Under the pieces are notes generated by a model, which was given only the letters and a program-made list of their open reading frames with translations, was not told where the DNA came from and searched no databases. A program made the position numbers and the translations under genes. A DNA stretch of 64,000 nucleotides from Arcuatula senhousia (Eukaryota; Mollusca; Bivalvia; Mytilida; Mytilidae). Positions 56,571 through 64,000 of this stretch are shown here, in pieces (within the stretch, counting starts at the first letter, position 1; the number at the start of each line of letters is the position of its first letter). The DNA is taken from NCBI GenBank assembly GCA_963971305.1, contig OZ020317.1:21222001-21286000 (forward strand), read 5' to 3'.

Positions 56571-58461
56571 TTAATTTCCTTGGTCTTCTAATATTGTTAA
56601 TGAGTCATGTAACCTTTGGTGTTTGGTTATATTATGCAGTCTTATATTTTTTCCCATGCGAATAGTTTTTTCAATTTTTGCAAGTTTTTCAGAAGATATT
56701 TCCCTTTGAAAACCACAACTACCTTTCAATTTTTTAATCGCTTTTTCAGGAAGGGATGGTTTAAATGACAAATGATTGAATACCATCCATAATGTTATAA
56801 TTGTATTCAAATCTATTTCGTGGGACTCTGTACCTGGGACCCAAAGTGGTAAAATACACTGGTTTCTAAGAAAAATGTCATGTTTTGTGTCATACATGTA
56901 AATTTCAGCACCTTCTGCACACAATGCAACAGTTGGAATAAGTGATACCATTTCCGATTCCGGAACATTCTTATGTTTCTGAAACATTTTCTGAAATAAT
57001 GAAAAAGTGATAGTAGTCTTTGCTATTTGAGACGAGATTTGAGATATGCAATCACCATCCATCAAGCCATCGTCATCTTCACATTTTTTTACTTCAACAT
57101 CACTGCGCTCCCTGTGACTTTTAATATGATCTATTTCTGCATGTCCCTTTGGCCTCTTAACAACAACACTTACTCTCCCTGCTCCGAATGGAAATGCCAT
57201 AATGTCAGGCCTCCCATACCAAAGTTCTTCTGAACCTGAAACAAACAAGTATCTATGTCGAAATGACATTGATGCAGACTGATAAATATTCTGAACTGCA
57301 TATTTGTAGCTGTTGTGCAGTCTTTGATATAATAATTAAATGTTAGTTTGCAAAAAAAATATTTGACATTATGCGATTCTCCCGATGGGAGACGAAATCT
57401 CCCGACTTCTCCTGTTATCCCAACTTTTTGTGTAATCTCCCGCTTTTGAAGGCATGACAAAATTTAAGTTTTATAGACATTTTAATTGTTTAGTCATAAA
57501 AAATTTCCAGTGTTTTAGGTGTTTGTCAATTAGGTCAACATTAATTTAACAGGGAAAGGTGATTATTACAAGGTTTATTGCCATTATTGACCTGATGATT
57601 GTATAAACAGTTGGAAATTAATCAGTGAAGACATGTATATTTGGCACACTTGAGTGCCCTCAATTGGCATTAAAATGCAGTTTTAATGAGCGTTGAAAAT
57701 CTTCCACTTTATTGTCCAATCTCCAGCCAATTTTTTAAAAAATCAAAATCTCCAGCTTTGTCATCACAGATTTGTCACATGTATGGAGTAAGAGTTTTTG
57801 AAACATCAGCTCAAATGAAAAGTTAACACTATGGCTTAAACACAAAGGTAAACCTTTGATGGAACAGACTTACAGACAATTCAAAAATTTCTGTTTGTTG
57901 TCCTTGTTACGATTAAGAACTTAAGAGTACAAAATTTCATGAACGTCTAAGTTGGCGTTTTTGAAGAATCTAACCAAACAAAAATCAATATGCACATGGG
58001 TGCAAAAGCCGATTTGCCGTATTTTGTTAACCAAAACCTTCATTGTCTTCATTTTAAGATTTAACATGATAATTATTACAGGCATAAGTAGTCTTGAAGT
58101 CTTGAAGGGCAGTTATGAGTTTTGTTGCGTCTGTAAGTCGGGAAATATAATTCACGATGAGCAAACTGTATGCCTACAACCTGAAGATGTGTGTTTTGTG
58201 TTTAAATCTATTACAACAATGTACATGACTTACCAAATGTTGTATTGCCATATATTACATCTTCAGTACAAAAACCACAGGGACATATAGGTAGTTTATT
58301 TTTACTGTCATTTGAGATCAAACATGGATATTTTGATCTATAAACCAATTGGGAAACAATATGAACAGCAAGTATAGCACTTATTTCTGATTCTGACATT
58401 TTCATTGCTCTTGATGGACCATCTTCTACACACATTGTTCGTAAACTCTTTGTATGACGAT
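56571..58461 (-). CDS. Spliced gene of unknown function (at least two exons)
   Basis: Minus strand. Exon 58234-58461 (228 bp) is preceded by ttttttcag and followed by a gtaagt donor; exon 56571-57235 starts after ttgtttgtttcag. Phases fit (G + GT gives Gly) and join NTTF to GSEELWYGRPDIMAF, so the intron (57236-58233) is well supported. From the first ATG (58435) the product is 288 residues; the frame is open to the acceptor, so coding exons may lie upstream. Visible: MSESEISAILAVHIVSQLVY helix, CPCGFC (51-56), WYGRPDI (73-79), then VSVVVKR (89-95), an acidic linker, and SLIPTVALCAEGAEIYMYD. Helical Glu, Asp and a strand ending in Lys recall PD-(D/E)XK folds, but the expected E before VK is Val. 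I do not recognise the family; it looks like a mollusc multigene type. Confidence 0.68.
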
Positions 58462-58961
58462 CTGAAAAAAGGAATATGCATGAAACATTAGGAATTTTGT
58501 CACCATGTTCACAATAACATGTAGCTGTACAAAATTTTAAAGCTGAAATAAAAATGGCTTTGAGTTCCAGTGTTCACAATATTCAATTCTCAAAAGCAGT
58601 GAAAATTTTTTTCAAAAAATATTTCATATATTATCATGAAATAATAATATAAATTCGAATATGACGTGCTTCAATCGCTAATGATTCGCTATATGTACAA
58701 ACATGTTGTATAACGAGCGGTATACATGGTATATTAATAGCTTTTCCATTAAGCATCCACACGTTGTAAATATTTAATTACATGTAAGCATGTGTCGCTT
58801 TAAATAGTCTGGTGTTTTCCATTTTAAATCGTGACATCCAATGAAGGACCAATCATTGTTCTGCTTTAAATAGGTGTCTTCCGCGAGGTCCCGGGGAGGT
58901 AATTTGAACAGCCACAAAAATGTTTGTATATGTAATTTGATATAGGGCTTGAATCAAAATA
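58462..58961. other. Unassigned stretch upstream of the spliced gene
   Basis: Likely intron sequence of the minus-strand gene if it has further 5' exons. None could be identified. Confidence 0.35.
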
Positions 58962-59135
58962 ATTCATTGAAGGGTAAATATATGGGGATAATACCATGGG
59001 TAATCACTTTATGCCATATTTTTCCACTCGCTAAATTGCTTGTGGGCAAAATTATGGGCATAAAGTGATTACCGATGCATGGCACATGTACATGTGTAAA
59101 ATCCCCAAAATGATATATTAACCCTTCAATGAAAT
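58962..59135. mobile_element. 174-bp palindromic MITE
   Basis: Almost entirely self-complementary: attcattgaagggt at the left end matches the complement of acccttcaatgaaat at the right, and ggtaatcactttatgcc (inner left) matches the complement of gggcataaagtgattacc (inner right). No coding. Confidence 0.8.
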
Positions 59136-59416
59136 ATTTCTTAATTAATTTTTTCATAGATAGCAGTGAAATAATGAGATTTCCGAGTGAACAGAAATCG
59201 TTTATCTCACTGAGTGAAAAAACTAAAAACGTGGGAACATCTAATTAACTGTTATTCGGCGTTACCTATAACATAGTCTGTGACGTTGAAAACCATTGCG
59301 CCTGCATGAAAATAGTCCAACCGAAAATGTTCGTAATTCAACCATGAATAAAGCCCTAATTGAACATTTATATATGTAATGAATAGTATAACAAACTCAA
59401 GATTCCGAATATGGGG

Positions 59417-59518
59417 AAATATTCAACTTGTGACCGTACAACCTTTATAATTCACTCGTGTGCCTGGCGCACTCATGAATTATTGGGTTGTTCGGTCACT
59501 CGTTGAATATTTACTCAT
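59417..59518. mobile_element. Hairpin MITE inserted in the left TIR
   Basis: Arms aaatattcaac-tgtgaccg-acaacc and ggttgt-cggtca-gttgaatattt face each other around a short tcactcgtgtgcctggcgcac centre. atatggg flanks both sides (59410-59416 and 59517-59523), a plausible 7-bp target duplication, since the right TIR reads through without it. Confidence 0.68.
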
Positions 59519-60240
59519 ATGGGCTGTTTCAAAAAAAATGACGCAAAAGTGTGACATAGGTGGTAAAAAATCAAATAAGTTATAAGTCGTCCAACTATAC
59601 ATGCTAAGGACTCAAATATATTCAATTTTAGAAATTTATTAAGCATTTTCAAAGAAAATACATCAGAAAAAAATATCAGCATTTTGGGCTCATTTTTTGG
59701 ATAAAATACAGGATTTTCAGGAGCCAATTTGAAAAAAGTGGTTTGATTTTGGTTTAATTCTCCGTCATTTTGTATTTCACTAATACTTAAAAACAAAAAA
59801 AATCATTGATTTTTAATGCAAAATGTTACCATTGAAATAAAAAACCCATTTTTCCTCCATTTTTAGTGGTTTTTATTTTACCTTTACCATGTTTACCTAG
59901 ACAAGTTTTCATATTTTCTAAAATACTTAAATTTGAGCACTGAAACAAGCTTTAAAGGAAACCTCTGGGTTGCTCCTTCGTCCACAGAAAATTTCATAGA
60001 AATATATCTTTCTAATTTTTAGTTCTTAATGGACAAAGTAGCAATCAATTTTCAATATATAGCATGTTATTCTCCTGACATAGCAAATATTTAGCTTGAA
60101 ACAATACATATGATTATGATCAGTATATCACTTTTTGACTTGAGTTTTTTTGCCAAAGCACAAAAACTTCAATTAACATAACTTATTTCATAAATTTGTA
60201 TGAAATATTTAAAATTTGTAGCTCAAAAGCATGAAAAGTG

Positions 60241-62773
60241 GTGTTACACTCCTGACATCTCCAAAACAACAATTGTACCATATATTGTAATACATAGGTG
60301 TATAGATCATGATCTAACAGTTGTATATTGCTTTAAGGAACAACTTGATCATTATTTGATTAAAAATTAGTAGTATACAAGTTATTTTCAAATATGTCAG
60401 GAGTTTAACATTTTTATTTTGAAAGTATATAGGTCTTGTAATGGATTTAAAAGCGAGAATAGATTGTTGCTGCATAAACTTGGACTATTTCATTTCATGT
60501 AGTTTTTTTATGATCAACCATATGAAAAAGTTGTATATTTTTTTTTTAAATATGAATTGCTATAGCTCACACATTGCAACATCCATTCAGAAGTCAGTCT
60601 GAGTGGCAAAAAGCAAGTTATGGACTGCAAATTAATCTAAAACAAACATAATTTATCATGAAAGATATCTAGTTTTGGTTAAAAGTCAACAAAAAGTGTT
60701 AATTATATTTTAAATGCAAGTTATCCAAGAAATTAAAGTGTTACACTCCTGACATTTTCAAAAGTGTTACACTCCTGACACCACTTATTCAAATATTTCA
60801 TATAAATAGTGTACATGAAATTGCCACTTGGGGGAATATTTAACTAAGGACAGCTAGCTGATTAAATTAAACCCAAAATTGACATGTAGAACATCATCAT
60901 ATTGGAACAGCACCCTCTTAAAGATGAGTGTTACACTCCTGACATGCTCATAAAAGTGAACTTTCAGAGCTAATAAAATTTAAATGAAGCAGCTAACAGA
61001 CTTTATGGTGCTTCTTATTTCAGCCCAAATATCCACTTGATCAGCTGGTATTTTCTTCAGATGATAGACAATCTTTCTATTAAAAAATAAAAAGCTTCGC
61101 TGAGCGCAGCATGATACGACCGCAACATGTTGAACCCTGTGCATTTTAGGCCCAGTATGGATAGTCTAATTGCTCTGGACACATGCAGCCCATGGTGGAC
61201 TGACAAAGGTTTTTGTCACATGCTTCTCTGATGGACTTTTGACCCAGGGGGTAAAAATATAAATTTTCAATTTTGTATTCTACTCTTGCAAAAAAATTGT
61301 CAAAATCGGACAAGAATTAAAAAAAATTCAATTTCGGCCCCTTTTGGCCCCTTATTATGTAACAGGTGAAAAAGGGGTGGGGTTACAAAAATAATTTCTC
61401 AAATTTGGATTCACTACTTGACAAAAATAAACTTGCAAAAAAAAATTTCAAAAACCAGAAATAAAAAAGTTTTGATTACGGCCCCTTTTGGCCCCTAATT
61501 ACAAAACAAGTGAAAAAGGGGATGGTCACAAAAATTAATTCTCAAATTTGGATTCACTACCTGACAAGAATAAACTTGCAAAAAAAAATGTTTTAAATCG
61601 GACCACAAATAAAAAAGTTTTGATTTTGGCCCCATTTGGCCCCTTATTACGTAATAGGGGAAAAAGGGGGGGGTCGCAAAAATTAATTCTTAATTGCGTA
61701 AATGAGCTGAACATTTAAGCAAGCAACAGCTTCTCTCTACCTGCTATAGTTTTCATTTCATAGGCCAAAAACATGAAAAAACATTATTTTAGGGGCTGTA
61801 ACCCCTATAAGGGGTCATCTGACAACTTCGACCCTATGGAGTTTTTTGTAGAGCTAAATGAGCTGAACAATTAAGCAAGCAACAGCTTTTTGCTATCTGT
61901 AATAATCTTCATACTATAGGGCAAAAACATGAAAAATGCTATTTTTCACCTTTAAGGGGCCGTAACCCCTATAAGGGGTCCTCTGACAACTTCGACCAAA
62001 TGGAGACTTTTGTAGAACTTTTGATCCTGAAGCAGTAGGGTGGCATCAGATTTCATCTATCCCTTATACTTTTTGAATTACAAGCCAAAAACAGTAGTCT
62101 GACCCCCCTGGTCTATTTTTAGCCACGGCGGCCATGTTTTTTGACAAATCAGAAATTGAAACATTACTATAGTGCAGGACACCCTAATGATCAATCATAC
62201 CAAGTTTCATTGAATTCTGTTCAGTAGTTTCAGAGGAGAAGATTTTGAAAAAGTTATTGTAAGAACAAACAAAAAAGTTACAATTTTGGCCCCTTTTGGC
62301 CCTTAATTTCCAAACGAAAAAAGGGGGGACTACCAAAATCAATCCCATCCATCCTTTAATGGTAAGAAATATCATTGTCAAATTTCATTGCATTTGGATA
62401 ACTAGAACTAAAGTTATCGTGTATACACTAAAGTTAACAGACGACGACGACAACGACAACGACAACGACGACGACGACAGCATCATACCATTATACGTCC
62501 GCAAATTTTTTGCGGTCGTATAAAAATTAGTCTAATGCAGCTTGGTGACAATTTTTTATGCATTTATTTTTGGGTTCAAGCTACTTGAAACTATCCATCT
62601 ACGTTTTACTATTAAACATAAATAAACCAATCATATACCAACAGTTGGCTGAGGTTTGCAAATTTATGATACAATACACTTTATTTGTATTGAATAAGTG
62701 GTTTTCTTAAAGTGTCAGATGGAAGTAAAGAGTATTTTCTATTTGTCACACTAAAAGTGTTACACTCCTGACA
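60241..62773 (+). repeat. Dispersed 17-bp word gtgttacactcctgaca
   Basis: Exact copies at 60241-60257, 60738-60754, 60764-60780, 60928-60944 and 62757-62773; near copies at 60065-60080 (same strand) and 60394-60409 (opposite strand). All lie inside the TIR-bounded element and outside its nested insertion. No coding frame is shared. Confidence 0.9.
61085..62525. mobile_element. Nested element carrying minisatellites A and B
   Basis: Starts aaagcttcgctgagcgcagc followed by tacgaccgca (61115-61124), complementary to tgcggtcgta at the right end (62511-62520). Contains about three minisatellite A units (61255-61700), two minisatellite B units (61700-62020), the phrase caagtttcattgaattctgttcag (as two words) and an acgacgacaacgac microsatellite (62440-62482). 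Mollusc genomes carry many elements of this style. No ORF of note. Confidence 0.7.
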
Positions 62774-62993
62774 ATTTTGACTACATAACTAAGCACCATT
62801 TTTGAATGAATAAAGATAGAGTAATAAAATTTTGCATGAAGTTTCTGTACATACATGTAGAAATACATACTTAAGAACAAAAAGTCTTTATTTAAAATGA
62901 TAAATATGAAAATTAAGGAGTGAAAAAGGAATTGCGTCATTTTTTTTACACAGCCCATATTCGGAATCATTCATTAGTTATACTATAATTATT

Positions 62994-63213
62994 CAGGCAA
63001 GGAAATTAGGATTTTTTGGGTCAGGACATTCGGTCCCATCATTGGTCAAGATTCACAGGACCAAACGAAAATATAGATGTCCAATAATGCATTATATGTA
63101 AAATACTGCTAACTTCTACCGGACATTCGGACCTGTGAAAGGCACAAAATCACCAGACCAAATGAGTTTTTACAGGCCTTGGTCTGTCGGTCCTGTGCTA
63201 ATTTCCATGACTG
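62994..63213. mobile_element. 220-bp MITE
   Basis: Ends caggcaaggaaattag and ctaatttccatgactg are inverted with a few mismatches; attatt flanks both sides (62988-62993 and 63214-63219), a possible 6-bp target duplication, though weak in AT-rich DNA. CAG/CTG ends are hAT-like, but hAT duplications are usually 8 bp. Contains repeated ggtcc words. Confidence 0.55.
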
Positions 63214-63219
63214 ATTATT

Positions 63220-64000
63220 AACATGATTAAGTGTACAAAATTTCAATGCTGTACTAAATTTGCAAGAAAAGTGTCAAATTTAGTGTACAATCTCATGATC
63301 TAATTCTTTTTCAAGTTTTAGAGCAAAACAGTATATGTTTTCTAATTATCATAAGATTTCTATTTTTCTTTCTAATCATTTTTTTACTATTTACATACAA
63401 CATGATATTTCTAAACTTGTAATTCAAAATGCCAATTTAGTTATAGATTTGATTAATATATTACATACAACTACATGTACATGCATGACATGTATTTAAA
63501 TATTTATGTAAATAAAAGTCATACATTTTCATACTCCAAAGATTGATTTATTTTTCTTTTAGTTATATTTTCTTTATAATATACATTGTACATGTATACT
63601 ATATATGCTAAGGCCAAAAAAAAAAGTAGGTGAGTTTACTGTCACCCGACCCTACCTAATTTTTACCCCCCTACCCTAATGTTTTTTTGAGCATTTTCCA
63701 TTAAGCACTGTTAAAGTCACAAAGCTGCCCCCATAGACTCAAGATAAAAAAAAATTATAAAAAAAAAAAATTTCCTACCTACCGACCCAAATTTTTTTCA
63801 GCATTTTAACCATTTCCTTGGCGAATTTCTACATTAGATAAATCAACCACATGTACAAGTGTGAATACACCCGTTGCGCATTTGCGGGATTGGTCACTAA
63901 TTTAGCCAAAAGAGGAGGAACTGGTAAAAAAAACTGGTTCCAACATGATAATGGACGAAGAAAGTAATTTCTTTATTTCCGTTCAAGATTGATTTTTTAT
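63220..64000. other. Unassigned stretch with acctac-rich patch
   Basis: 63604-63800 has poly-A tracts and cccta/ctacct words (tcacccgaccctacctaa, cctacctaccgaccc) suggesting a dispersed repeat. Nothing else recognised. Confidence 0.35.

Larger units (their letters stand above)
59383..62986. mobile_element. 3.6-kb DNA element with imperfect terminal inverted repeats
   Basis: Left end tagtataac...gattccgaatatggg (59383-59416), interrupted by a hairpin insertion, then ctgtttc and aaaaaaaatgacgcaa (59522-59546). The right end reads the complement: ttgcgtcatttttttt, acagcccatattcggaatc and gttatacta (62931-62986). TIR is about 60 bp once the hairpin is removed. No transposase is recognisable; ORFs are AT-driven. 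Interior: six copies of a 17-bp word and a nested element at 61.09-62.52 kb. Confidence 0.7.

Noticed and set aside
62440..62482. acg/aac triplet array resembling a CRISPR-like or coding repeat
   Set aside because: Simple microsatellite at the end of a mollusc repeat; no spacers.
1..64000. tRNA or rRNA genes and CRISPR arrays
   Set aside because: No cloverleaf with A/B boxes, no rRNA core words, and no regularly spaced repeats with unique spacers were seen.

Overview
The window looks like nuclear DNA of a bivalve mollusc, most probably a mussel (Mytilus-like); that placement is inference. It is AT-rich, has no operons or bacterial ribosome-binding sites, shows GT-AG introns and AATAAA signals, and is dominated by transposable-element debris. 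I see only three credible host genes plus two glycosyltransferase relics.

Layout. 1-12 kb is mostly unassigned AT-rich sequence with a broken GT54 (MGAT4-like) exon at 7.2-7.6 kb and a perfect 39-bp hairpin at 7.9 kb. 12.1-15.3 kb holds retroelement tails and a large foldback element. 17.4-21.2 kb is a 1.9-kb tandem segmental duplication. 23.4-23.7 kb is a decayed GT31 exon. 24.3-26.1 kb is a Penelope-like reverse transcriptase ORF with its 3' tail. 28.8-35.4 kb is a mosaic of a second Penelope-like RT, a broken Crypton-type tyrosine recombinase that keeps a recognisable intron, and two paralogous 0.5-kb segments, one carrying a MITE that the other lacks. 35.6-40 kb contains two intact plus-strand glycosyltransferase genes, a GT31 (beta-1,3-glycosyltransferase) and a STELLO/DUF288-like enzyme, both type II Golgi-style proteins. 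40.5-45.5 kb holds more Penelope-like copies, including the longest one, which shows a GIY-YIG-like nuclease remnant upstream of the RT. 45.8-51.9 kb is a ~185-bp satellite array split by a hAT-type element with a clean 8-bp target duplication, by a 2.8-kb unassigned block, and ended by a 5'-truncated LINE (52.0-54.3 kb). 54.3-55.3 kb and 61.1-62.5 kb share the same minisatellite modules inside different palindromic-ended elements. 56.6-58.5 kb (minus) is a spliced gene of unknown function. 59.4-63.0 kb is a terminal-inverted-repeat element with a recurrent 17-bp word and nested insertions.

Genes do not form a pathway cluster beyond the two adjacent Golgi glycosyltransferases. The main biology here is retroelement and DNA-transposon turnover. 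At least thirteen Penelope-like pieces from three subfamilies are present, mostly 5'-truncated or 3'-tail-only. The two candidates most worth following are the intron-bearing Crypton and the Penelope-like family with an N-terminal nuclease. All identities rest on reading motifs by eye; no database search was run.
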